The translations under genes and the position numbers were made by a program. The notes below the pieces were generated by a model, which saw only the letters and a list, made by a program, of their open reading frames with translations, had not been told where the DNA came from and ran no database searches. Positions 9,544 through 19,019 of a stretch of DNA of 37,877 bases are shown piece by piece. The stretch comes from Pinguiococcus pyrenoidosus (taxonomy: Eukaryota > Sar > Pinguiophyceae > Pinguiochrysidales > Pinguiochrysidaceae), in NCBI GenBank assembly GCA_019677205.1, contig JAAMXY010004199.1, positions 1 to 37,877 on the forward strand, read 5' to 3'. Numbering within the stretch: the stretch's first letter is position 1; each line of letters starts with the position of its first letter.

Positions 9544-10369
9544 TCATTGCGAGGTCGGGGACGGCGCACCCTGCTTCGTCTCTTCCGTGGGGGGTGCGGG
9601 AGGCATTGCTGCTGGAGGCTTGCTACTAGTCGGAGCAGCTGGTGATGGCAAGTCTGCCGCCGCCGGTAGGTCGGGCACCGCGGCGGCCTCGCCAGTGGTG
9701 GGCTGCTGGTCGGCCGTGGTCGTCTCGTGAGCGGTCGAGGCCAAAGGAGCCGCCCAGGTCTCAGCCGGTGGCAGCTCGACGCCGAGCGGGCGCAGGCCAC
9801 AGTAGCTGCGCGAGAGGGGCCTGGCGTCGTACTGCTGGTGATACTCTTCCGCCATGTAGAAGGTCTTCACCGGCTCGATCTCCGTGGAGATGCCGTCCCG
9901 CTTGTCCAGCAGCCCCTCCTCCTGGAGCTTGGCTTCGTAGGCGGCCTTGGAGGCCAGCGCCAGCTCCTTCTGCCTATCGCTGTAGTAGTAGATGCCGCTG
10001 CGGTACTGCGAGCCGCTGTCGTTGCCCTGGCGGAAAGGCGTCGTGGGGTCGTGCTGCTCCCAGAACACCTTGAGCAGGGCCTCGAAGGACGTTTTCTCCG
10101 GGTCAAACACCACCCGCAGCACCTCGTTGTGGTTGGTGTTGCCCCCGCACACCTGGCGGTAGGACGGGTTCTTGGTCACGCCGGCGCTGTAGCCCACTTG
10201 GGTGCTGTACACGCCGGGCAGCTCCATGAAGACGCCCTCGGAGCACCAGAAGCAGCCCATGCCGAACATGGCCATCTCCAGATTGTCCGGAAAAGGGCCC
10301 CACAGAGGGGTATGGAGCGTATAGTGCACTGCATCTTTCGGAGGCAGGTCCGCGGCCTCCTTGTCAGAC
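9544..10369 (-). CDS. msrA: Peptide methionine-S-sulfoxide reductase, main exon (5' exon unresolved)
   Basis: MsrA reduces methionine-S-sulfoxide in oxidised proteins and is recycled by thioredoxin. The exon encodes TPLWGPFPDNLEMAMFGMG then CFWC, the family's catalytic motif whose first Cys attacks the sulfoxide, followed by GYSAGVTKNPSY, NHNEVLRVVFDP, FWEQHDPTT and GSQYRSGIYYY, all diagnostic. The domain is complete. About 65 residues rich in Pro, Ala and Thr follow it and end at the TGA at 9546-9544. No ATG lies in frame upstream. A CAG acceptor at 10372-10370 gives a natural exon start (SDKEAADLPP), and a leader with an ATG near 10628 is possible, but I could not match the splice phase. 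Localisation is therefore unknown. Confidence 0.88.
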
Positions 10370-12028
10370 CTGTGGCACCGGCAAGCGGGGATCGCGTCAG
10401 GAATCCTCCCGCTGCGCTGAAGGCCACAGCCCGCGGGAAGGACGCGATGCAACGTACCCCGGAGGACACTGGTCTTCGGGCAGTAGCTCTTGGGGCTTGC
10501 CTACGGCGGCCAGGAGGCTTTGGAGGAAAGTGGCCATTTGCGTCCCTCTGCTCGTGTGGTGGCGTCGTTCTGCTCTCTCCCGACAAACCTTCCAATTCCA
10601 ATCGCTTCCACACGGTTCCTTGAAACATATTTTAGGTTTTTGAAATAATATAGTTTATAATATTTTTATATTGAATAAAAATATTTAAAATAAATTTAAT
10701 ATTAAACCTGAAAGTCTTTATGGCAGCCATCCTTCGCCCCTCGCTGGAGAGTGGAAGCATCTGGAGAACAGGAAATTGGAGCGCGCGGATCGGCCAATCC
10801 AACGATCGAGAACGAACATCGCTTCCACCACGGACGAATCATGGGATCCGAAGTCGTCCAGCAAGCAGCCAGCCAGCAGCCGAAAATGGGGCGCGCAACG
10901 AAGGCGAAGCGAGGACCGTTTACCCCGTCAGAGCGTGACGTGGTGGTTGACCAATTACGTGGTGCACCAGGAGCCAACTCCATCATCACTTCAACTTCTT
11001 ATGAAGCTGTGGAAGAGGGAGAATGAAATGGCGTGCCTGTCGGCCGACTCAAAGCTTGGAGGTCGAAACCTTGTTTGGGATCAAAGCGCGCAAGCTGCAG
11101 ATCTGGTGGGCCAGAGATTTAGGAAATATGGGAACTTGTCCAATAATATTCTTGTAAAAATTAGAAATATTTTGAAATTTATCCAATCAACACAAGATAT
11201 TACGTCATATCCATTCTATCAAGGGAGTCCTTACTTCCGCTATTTGGGTCTCATTGGGTGGAGTTCTCCTCCCTGATCAGCTATGTCATCAACTGCTTTG
11301 AGCCCAATTCCACCTTTATGCGGACACATCGGGAGCTGAAATGGAATGGTCGCAAACAAGGTTTCGACCTCCAAGCTCAAAGTGGCCAGTGATGTGTCGC
11401 GCAGCAGCCGTGCGATTGGACGATCTGCACATGTAGAAGCAGTGATTGGGTGGTTTTCGTCAGCTTCGCGGGTTCGCTGCGCTGGCAGGTGAGCCCCTTG
11501 GCTGGTTGAGCTCCAAAGCACTCACAGGATCTCACTTACGTCTCCAACTTGATCCGTTTCAACTCCAATCCATTTCTGATCTAGCTCCATTATGATAGCA
11601 GTATATCTATGCAAAACAGAAACCAATATCAACTTCTTGCAGATTCCCTCTTGCCATGAAAAGACGTTTGGGCTTTTGCTTCAAAAAGCTTTATCCATCT
11701 CTATGGTTGATAAAAGCGACTTCAAATTTGTGGTGCACATGATAAAACAAAGTAACAGCCTCATTTTGCTTCGGCGGACGTAGTTCCAGGATGACGGTTA
11801 CGTCGCCCGGGGCGTGTTTGTACGTCGTGGTAAGCTCGCCGTTGCAGGCGGCATTCCAGCCGCAAGCGCCGTGGTATGACTTGGTGAGCCCGTGGCGGAA
11901 GTGTGTCGAGGAACCCGCTGGAGCGTCGCGCGTGAGAACAGCTAGGTGCGGCCCCCGCAGGCTTCGTGCTTCAATCCGCCCCAACTCGCCTGCGATTGTT
12001 TCATCGGTTTTGCGCCCCCCGCAGCCCC
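10370..12028. other. Region between divergent msrA and phytoene synthase genes
   Basis: About 1.65 kb without a convincing gene apart from the unresolved msrA leader (10370-10628). It holds an AT-rich island at about 10625-10710 and another at 11110-11215, in strong contrast with the GC-rich surroundings. Several CCAAT motifs occur (for example CCAAT in GGCCAATCC near 10793, GACCAATTACG near 10949, and TCCAATCAACAC near 11184). I read it as two 5' regions plus spacer. A minus-strand frame at 11691-11984 lacks an ATG and is not called. Confidence 0.5.
10659..10685. repeat. AT-rich perfect inverted repeat, 11-bp arms
   Basis: AATATTTTTAT (10659-10669) and its exact reverse complement ATAAAAATATT (10675-10685) are separated by five bases. 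It lies inside the AT-rich island just upstream of the msrA leader. It could extrude as a cruciform or be a protein site; it may also be chance in AT-rich DNA. Confidence 0.8.
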
Positions 12029-13297
12029 ATGGCGCTGAAGAAGCAGCTCTTTGCCGTCTTTGTGTCCCTGCATGTGGCCGTGTCCTTCCGGCTGCCGCGC
12101 CAGCCCGTCTCCATGACCCTGGAGGAGGTCAAGCGGCCCACCGGGGCAGCCGGCCTGGGAGCCAAATACAACCCGACGGTACGCCGCGAAAATACGACGC
12201 TCGCAACAACGCCTTGGACCCTGCGCCTCGGGAGTCACTGCACGTCGATGCGGGGACTAATGACTTGGCGTCCTCTTTGGATGCTGCACCACGTTTCTGC
12301 GCAGTCGGGGGCTTTCATGAACGGTGTGAATCGCGAGGGCCTCGGCGATGGGGCTCTGCTGAAGCCGACTGATGCCTGGCGCCAGGAGGCCACCGTCTCC
12401 AAGGCGTACAAGGAGTGCGAGCGGATCACGGAGAGCTTTGCCAAGACGTTCTATCTCGGCACGAAGCTCATGACCCCGGAGAAGGCGAAGGCCACCTGGG
12501 CGGTGTACACCTGGTGCCGGCGAACCGACGACCTCGTCGACTCGCCGCGGGCCACCATGTGTAAGGAGACGATGCTGGCGGACATCGCCGACTGGGAGAG
12601 CCGCCTGGGAGGCATCTTCAGCGGGCACGCGCGCGATTCGCTGGACGCCGCCCTGGTCGATACGATCGAGAGGTTCCCCTCCATGAGCATAGAGCCGTTT
12701 GAAGACATGGTGAAGGGCATGCTGATGGACATTCCCGGGACGCCGCTGGCGCAGATGCGCTACCAGACCTGGGAGGAACTGGAAGTGTACTGCTACCGCG
12801 TGGCGGGCACGGTGGGGCTCATGACGCTGCCCATCATGGGCACGGCGGAGGGATACAGCGAGGAGGAGGCTCGCAAGCCGGCGCTCAGCTTGGGCATCGC
12901 TCTGCAGATCACCAACATCCTTCGGGACGTCGGCGAGGACACCGTGCGCGGAAGGATATACCTGCCAATAGAAGACCTGGAGCGCTTTGGCGTCTCCGAG
13001 GAGCAAATCATGGACGGCTTTGTGGATGAGAACTACCGGAAGCTGCTTCAATTCGAGATCGAGCGCGCCGACCAGTACTACACCGCGGCCGAGGAAGGCA
13101 TCGCCATGCTGCACCCGGACGCGCGCATGCCCGTCCGCGCCTCCTTGGATATCTACCGCGGCATCCTGGCGCAGCTGGCCGCGAACAACTTCGACAACTT
13201 TCGCAAGCGCGCCTACGTGTCGAAGGTCAAGAAGTTCATGATGCTGCCCGAGGCGTGGTGGAAGGTGCAGCAGCTGCCCAAGTCCCGGATAAACTGA
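12029..13297 (+). CDS. PSY: Phytoene synthase, plastid-targeted
   Basis: PSY condenses two geranylgeranyl diphosphates to phytoene, the first committed step of carotenoid synthesis, in the plastid. The frame encodes 422 residues (380 if a putative intron is removed). Both Asp-rich substrate-binding motifs are present: CRRTDDLVD at about residues 164-171 and RDVGED at about 299-304. ESFAKTFYLGTKLM, RVAGTVGLM and LQITNILRDVG are further family blocks. The N-terminus MALKKQLFAVFVSLHVAVS is a signal peptide, followed by FRLPRQ; a signal peptide plus Phe-led transit segment is the targeting type of red secondary plastids. Positions 12179-12304 (126 nt, GTACGC...GCGCAG) look like an intron that is a multiple of three and stop-free. 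The 42 residues it would encode resemble no part of PSY. Start chosen at the ATG that opens the signal peptide. Confidence 0.93.
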   Translation: MALKKQLFAVFVSLHVAVSFRLPRQPVSMTLEEVKRPTGAAGLGAKYNPTVRRENTTLATTPWTLRLGSHCTSMRGLMTWRPLWMLHHVSAQSGAFMNGVNREGLGDGALLKPTDAWRQEATVSKAYKECERITESFAKTFYLGTKLMTPEKAKATWAVYTWCRRTDDLVDSPRATMCKETMLADIADWESRLGGIFSGHARDSLDAALVDTIERFPSMSIEPFEDMVKGMLMDIPGTPLAQMRYQTWEELEVYCYRVAGTVGLMTLPIMGTAEGYSEEEARKPALSLGIALQITNILRDVGEDTVRGRIYLPIEDLERFGVSEEQIMDGFVDENYRKLLQFEIERADQYYTAAEEGIAMLHPDARMPVRASLDIYRGILAQLAANNFDNFRKRAYVSKVKKFMMLPEAWWKVQQLPKSRIN

Positions 13298-13687
13298 ACT
13301 TGACGCCACCGAAACCGCGTCCAGACAGGGCAGGTGGTACATACCTTGCGAGGCCTGCCGAATCATAGTGTACAATACTCGCAGCAGTGATAACCGAACA
13401 GCAATACTCTCAATGTTGATGATCCCTTTCTTGCCGGCTCGCGTCTCCATGTCTGTTTTTCTGTTTTTTTTGTGCGTGTGTTTTTGGGGGGAGGAGAGGG
13501 GAGAGAGAAGGGCTTGAACTTTCCCAGGACTTCCATCAGGAACCATAGTGAGGTCAAGGTTTCCGAAGCTCCTTTGGCAGCGAGCCTCGGCTGCTCTCCT
13601 TGGATCTGAGCGACACAGCCAAGAGAGACGCGAACTTTTGGGCGTGGCTGCCGTTTGCACCAGCCACAAGACATCGGCATGGACTTT
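13298..13687. other. 3' regions of the convergent PSY and bS16m genes
   Basis: About 390 nt between two convergent stop codons. It contains a T-rich run followed by a G-rich run near 13455-13500 (TTTTTTTTGTGCGTGTGTTTTTGGGGGG) but no open frame with protein character. I see no RNA gene. Confidence 0.45.
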
Positions 13688-14103
13688 CTATTTCTTTCGA
13701 TTGTTCTTGCGCGGCTCTCGAGATCTGAACATCATCGGCCGTGGCGGCATGACGCCTGCCTGCCCCAGCAGCCACGCCACGCGATCACTCGGCTGCGCGC
13801 CCACGGCCAACCAGTACCGCACGCGCTCCGCGTTGAACTGAATCTCCTTCTCTCCTAACCTATTCGGAATCGGGTTGTAGTTGCCCAGATACTCCAAGCA
13901 TTTGCCATCGCGAGCGCTCTGCGTTGATCAAGACGACAAGGAAATGAAGGGAGAGACGAAAAGCTTTCATGAGAGAGAGAGGAGTTCCACACGCAAATGG
14001 CAGACTTCTCAAAGCCCATTCGCACCCTTTGATTCGCTGCGACGATGCGGTAGTAGGGAAGATTCCGGCGCCCGAAGCGCTGGAGGCGCAAACGCACCAC
14101 CAT
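13688..14103 (-). CDS. Mitochondrial small-subunit ribosomal protein bS16m
   Basis: Exons 14103-14026 and 13918-13688, separated by a 107-nt intron (GTGCGA...CGCAG), encode 102 residues. The sequence starts MVVRLRLQRFGRRNLPYYRI, continues VAANQR at the splice and then SARDGKCLEYLGNYNPIP. This matches the S16 core (RLxRxGxxxxPxYRIV, SRSPRDGKxLExLGxYNP). The remainder, RVRYWLAVGAQPSDRVAWLL, matches mitochondrial and plant S16. S16 binds 16S rRNA early in 30S assembly. It is called mitochondrial because it is nuclear-encoded and lacks a bipartite plastid leader, as in plant mitochondrial S16, whose targeting lies within the mature N-terminus. A plastid role is not excluded. It is convergent with PSY and divergent from the RRM gene. 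Confidence 0.92.
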
Positions 14104-14513
14104 CGCGTAGAAGCTGCGCTGAGCGTGTGGCGTCGGGTTCTCTCTCTCCGCCCCGCCATATTTCAAAATTTTCAAAATTAATATAATAGTTTTACAGATA
14201 AGGGTATATGTAATTTTGAAAAATGAGAGGAGCCCGCCAATTTTGGTCGAACGAGACGCGGAATCGTCTCTTTCGCTGAACACCAAAAAAGCGTTTGTGC
14301 TTGACGGCCACATTTCGAGATGCGCCGCTCTCTGACGCTCTTGTGCAAGCCAGGGCCATTTCCAGGTGGCTTCTCTGCCAATCTGCTGGAGATTCTGAGA
14401 GAACGCGGGGATCTCCTAGCGAGAGGCCGAAGGAAACAGTGCGTTGTCGCATTCAAAGGAAGATTTCCACTCAGTTTCTCCACTAACTTCCGCGCTTGTT
14501 CCACCGGTGCAGC
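14104..14513. promoter_or_regulatory. Shared 5' region of divergent bS16m and RRM genes
   Basis: The two start codons face away from each other across 410 nt. At 14158-14225 the composition drops sharply to AT-rich sequence including TTTCAAAATTTTCAAAATTA. A similar element (ATATTTCAAATATTTTCAAA) occurs at 18674-18693 between the next divergent pair. A bidirectional promoter is inferred from layout and composition. Confidence 0.5.
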
Positions 14514-16943
14514 ATGGTCTTGGAGCCAGAACGCATTCAGAGGCTAAACGCGCATCGAAAACGCCTGCGCATCTGGGACCGACCGCCGCAGCCGCTGCTC
14601 TTCGTGGACGTTTGGGGGTTAAATCCACTGGTAGGACCGTGTTCAACGAATCTCAAGTGCCCAATGTCCAGTGTCTGAAGTGCTCTGGCCTTTGGTAGAC
14701 GAAGAGGTCCGATCTGCACAATCATCTGCAGCGTCTCGGCATCCAGGCGAAGCCGTATTTGCACTGCGACTGGCGTGGAGGTGCGGCAAACCTGCAATGG
14801 TTTGTTTCTTGTTTTTTGTCTTTTCTTTTTCTTTTCTTCTTCGTTTCTTCGATTTCTTGTCGTCTTTATGGACTCTACGCCTCGTTCACTTACTTGAGCA
14901 ATGCGCTTCGCGGATGCAGGATGTGAACAGGAGCCGGACCAGCGCACGGGAGGAACCGCATTTCTCGTCTTCGAGGTACTGTAGTGAGGCGCCCATCTCC
15001 AAGGCTGATGCGGACCTCGTAACATGTTGCTTCGCCGTAGACTACCCAAGACGCTGCACGTGCATGCAAGGTTCTACAGTCCAGCTCTCTGCTCGGAAAC
15101 ACCTTGGAAGTACGTACTCACTGAGCGTCGCGCGTCAGTAGTGGCACCATCGTCATCCCTCTGCTCTGCTTCCCATAGGCAGAGCTCAGCGTGAATGCCA
15201 CCCTGAAGGAGGAGTACAAGGAGAGCGAAGGCACAGATTCGGCTGCGCAGGAGGGCCCCACCGAATGGCGCAGTGATCGCGAAGCTCTGGACAAAGACAA
15301 GCCTCTTCCGGACTGGAGCGCGGGAGCAACGTCGGTGCAATCCAGCTGGACGCCGAGGAGAGGCAGCGTCTTCGAAGCGGTGCAGAGGATGGAAGCACGC
15401 AGGGGATCAGAGGGTGTCATGTGGCTCCGCATCTCGCCGATCTCACGCTTGGCCAGCAGACAGGATATCGCGCTTCTGGTCGACAAGGTGCTGCGCAGGT
15501 ACGAAAGGAGAGGTCATCTTGACGGCGAAAGGCGTCAGCATGAGCAGTGCCTAACCTCGAGTTGTCGTCGCTTTTCTCCTGCGGTTCTCAATAACAGTGA
15601 GAGGTCGGAGCTGTCCGACTCAGCGATCAAGTGGTTCTGTCTCAACCCCAAGAAGTCGGAGGTGCCCCACTCTTGCACCAGCCCGGAAAGAGACGCTTTG
15701 CAACGGCGCTGACTTTTGGCAAAATGGAAAAACCTGCCGCAGGTTGAGGTGCCGCGCGCGTCGTTCATGAACTCCATATACTCGCGAGCGAGCAGAAGCT
15801 CCAGTCCGGGCGATGCAGACGACGTGTGGATGGCGGCCGGGGGCTTTGACCGGCAGATTCAGAAGAGGAGAACGGTGGACGAAGAGGTTGGCTGACATCA
15901 ATGCATTCGATCGCCCGCGACTTCGGAGCCTTACCAGGATTGGCATTCTTGCACTTTCTGCCTCGCCGTTCAAAGGACCCAAATGTGCAAGCAGGAATGA
16001 AGGACGAGCTAGCTCTCCTCTGCGTGGACCCATGTGGTGAGTGCAATGGCACTCAGGGAAGCAACTGCCAGCCGCGCTCATTGGCCTTTCCGTAGTCGAT
16101 TCCTCATTTCGGAGGCTGCCGTACGCCGTCATCGCGCTGAGCTCAAGAGAGCAAGGGCTGCGCCTCAAACAGCTAGGCAAAGAAACCTCACTGTAAGTTG
16201 TCGCGGTTCAATGCTTGCATGGCGTCATCGCCGGGCTCAGGGCTGACGTTGATCTTCGACAGCCAAGTCGACGAGATCCTGCGCTTGTCGGAGTTCAACG
16301 AGCATCAGCTTTCCTCTTTCCATGAGCTGGATGACAGCTGCATCCACATATCCAGGTTGGTCAAACAGGCTTTCCCACTGCAAATCCCTCGAGATGGGTG
16401 CTCACACAAGGCTCTCTGGCACGCGCCACGTCGCAGGGTTCCCAACATCGTGAACGACGAGGAGATGCAGTGCTTGCTGCGCAACTATAACGTCGTGAAG
16501 GTGAGGTCGAACGCGCCTCTCGGGACCACCGTGCTTGTGTGCGGGACGTAGATGGTGACGCGCATCCAACTTGCTCTTGATCAGGGAACGCTGAGGAGGG
16601 GCCGGGTCGTCAGGCACGATGCGATGAAGCAGGAATCCTGCTGGGTCGCGCAGCTGGAGTCGGAGCAAGAAGCGAAACGAGCCGCGCGGTAAGGAAGCCC
16701 CACGGAGCCCAGCAGCGGGCAAGCCCCGTTCAGAAGAGGTCACTTCTTTGTGGGTTTTGGTAGGGAGCTCCACCGCGGTCAGATGTCGGTGGCTCCGCTG
16801 ATGGCTGGAGACCGCACGGCGATCCAGGATCCGCGCTACGGGCAGGTGGGTGGAGCAACGGACCACAGAGGAAGAACGCGAACACAGGAACGAGATGTTC
16901 TGACCTTGGCCCTCCGCAGATTGTCGTTCTGCCGATGCAGTGA
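14514..16943 (+). CDS. RNA-binding protein with about three RRM domains (14 exons)
   Basis: Exons: 14514-14630, 14699-14780, 14920-14975, 15041-15109, 15179-15498, 15598-15661, 15743-15886, 15976-16036, 16096-16192, 16263-16355, 16437-16500, 16552-16688, 16764-16845, 16920-16943. All 13 introns are GT-AG, 51-139 nt, and every phase matches, giving 469 residues. RRM1 (about 28-110) has RNP2-like LLFVDVWGL and RNP1-like GGTAFLVFE, followed by TTQDAARACKVLQ. A second RRM-like unit starts at GVMWLRISPI and has PYAVIALSSREQGLRL. A third starts at CIHISRVPNIV and has ESCWVAQLESEQEAKRAARE. The linker after RRM1 is Ser/Glu-rich. RRMs bind single-stranded RNA; the target and the splicing, export or stability role are not evident. 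RRM2 and RRM3 are divergent, so those calls are tentative. The final exon encodes only IVVLPMQ. Confidence 0.8.
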
Positions 16944-17097
16944 GGCCGAGGGCAGGAAGCTGTCGTGGCTGGTGGATTCCAACGGCTTCCCAAGCCGTTC
17001 GCAGGTGAAGGAGAGGCGCGAGACGAGGACGACGCTTCCTTGTGTTTATTGCTTTTTGACTCGTCTGGCTGCGCAGACCTCGCACATGCTCCACTTC

Positions 17098-18606
17098 CTA
17101 CGGGGTATCAACTGCCAACATTCGGACAAACTCGTAGTAGTTGATCTGTCCGTCTCCATCGATATCGAACTCACTGACCAACGCCTTTGCGGCCGACTCC
17201 GACAGCCGCAGAGGCGGATCAAGGCTCTCCAACCCTCCCCGCAGGTTCGACGCAGAGATGAAGCCGGAGCCTGGCGGATCCTCACACCGAGCGAAGATGC
17301 CCAACAGTTCCTTCGATGCGGCCTTCATCGGCGCAATGGTGTTGTCATAGACGGCATCGCACGCCATCATTTCCAGGAAGTCCTCAAAGTTAATCTCTCC
17401 TCTACCCTTGCGTTCCGGACAAGCCACCAGATCCAGGTACTTCTCTAGCTCTCCGTCGTCCTTTGGTTTCATGCCGACCTGCTCCAAGGCCGCGCCCAAC
17501 TCTACCCTGGAGATCCAGCCCGAACCGTCCTGGTCAAGGGCGTCGAAGGCCGCCTTGAACTCCCGTATCTTGGATCGAAGAAGCGTCGGAGAAAGGGGAA
17601 AAAAAACACAAACAGGGATCAGGATCGTCCGCTTGCTTGGATGGCCTCAAAGGATCTGAGAGCGCGGGTGGAACACACCTGCCCATTGGAGAGTCTGTTC
17701 GCGGCTGCTTTCCTCCATGCGGAATCCTGCAACCGCGCGTTCCACTGCGAGTTCAGGAAGGCCCGCGTCGATGCGATCACGAAACGGAAGCGGTTCCACT
17801 CGGCGAGGTCGCTGGACCTCGCCGTTCTCTTGGAGCTGCGAACCACTGAGGGCGCCGCTTCGGAGGTGCTCGCGGACGACTCTGCTTCCTTCTCGGCGCT
17901 TGGGTCGCTCGCTTCCTTCTGCGGCAGGTTCCGCAGGATGGAGTCCAGCTTCGTTTCCAGCGCCGGCACCTTGCTCATCCCACACGGCGCCGCATGCACA
18001 GGCCTGCCTGAAGAGAGGAGAAGCCGTGCTCTTGTGAGGCCAGAGGAGACAATCCATGTGGCGAGGGTTGATGAGCACCACCTCCGTCGACATACACCGC
18101 CACATAGGGCAGAGCACGGATCTCCAGCTCCAACACGAGCTCTTTGGACGGCTTGTCCGCCACATTGACGTCGTAGAAAGACACCGGTTGGCCTGCCAAA
18201 GGACTCCTTTTAGACCAGAGCTTCTAGAGCGACCAAACGCACTGCTGCACCAGAGAGGAAAAGTGGGTGTACCCTCATCAATGAGTCGTTGCGCCACTTT
18301 TCCGAAGGACGCTTTCATGCCCCGACACGCGCGACACCACGGAGCGAAGAAACGGAAGATCACCACTCGGTTGGAATCCAGCGCCTCCGCGAAGGCGTCT
18401 CCACCGCCACCGAAGGCCCAGATGATGTCGTCTTGTGATGCGGCGCTCATCGAGCAGCGCACTCGTGGCGCCGGCCCCGCAAGAGAATGGCGGCGCGACG
18501 CCGGCGTGCGAGGCCCGTACACCAGCGTGGACGTGGGAGACACCAGCCAGGAGCACGCCACTAGAAAGCACAACGCAGCTTGCATGGTCGGGATCCGGCC
18601 GGCCAT
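17098..18606 (-). CDS. Thioredoxin-EF-hand fusion with N-terminal leader (4 exons)
   Basis: Exons 18606-18273, 18192-18082, 18007-17679 and 17568-17098, all GT-AG and phase-matched, encode 414 residues. An in-frame TAA precedes the ATG. Residues 1-30 hold a hydrophobic signal segment (AALCFLVACSWLVS). A Ser/Arg/Pro stretch resembling a transit peptide follows, so a plastid or secretory location is likely. The thioredoxin domain (about 55-175) has FFAPWCRACRGMK with Cys91 and Cys94, the cis-Pro segment ALPYVAVYVDG, and the final strand/helix GRPVHAAPCGMSKVPALETK. That final element spans the exon 2-3 splice and ties the parts into one gene. After a Ser/Glu linker come four EF-hand units: loop 270-281 (DQDGSGWISRVE) and loop 393-404 (DIDGDGQINYYE) are canonical; the two between (ERKGRGEINFED, DPPGSGFISASN) are degenerate. 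This suggests calcium-controlled disulfide reduction. Calredoxin of green algae has the opposite domain order. Confidence 0.85.
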
Positions 18607-19019
18607 ACTTTACGGGCCTTAAACAGCCGCGGAACGCCTGGTGCAAATGCATTGAGCCGCAGCCGCCATTCATATATTTCAAATATTTTCAAATAATCAG
18701 TAGCGTCTTCATTGGCCAACAGCTCAAATTCTCTATATCACTACTGATGGTAGCAGAGGATAATTGGGGATGCACATGATCGAGTGGAGAGGACGAGCAA
18801 TCAAGGTTGAAGTCGATAGATCAGCTGCTTCTCATTGGCTATCAAAGTTGTCAGGCTATGACATGGCTTTCACAAGAGATCTTGCAAGAAGCCACGGCGA
18901 ATCTCCGAAGATCCGCAGTTGCGTTCTCCCGACAGAGGCGTTGCAGCAGGCGCTGGACGCCCTCGTATGCAGTGGCACTCGCGGCTTCAGAAGCCTTTGC
19001 GATCACTCGCGTCTTCAGA
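18607..19019. promoter_or_regulatory. Shared 5' region of divergent thioredoxin-EF-hand and DUF4442 genes
   Basis: About 410 nt between two divergent starts. An AT-rich island at 18665-18745 contains ATATTTCAAATATTTTCAAA and is followed by ATTGG and CCAAC motifs near 18712. A second ATTGG lies near 18835. The frame of the DUF4442 gene is open back to an ATG at 18858, so part of this region may be coding leader. Confidence 0.45.

Noticed and set aside
11691-11984. 97-residue minus-strand frame upstream of phytoene synthase
   Set aside because: No ATG, no recognisable domain, and it overlaps the likely PSY 5' region. Some protein-like composition keeps it from being excluded outright.
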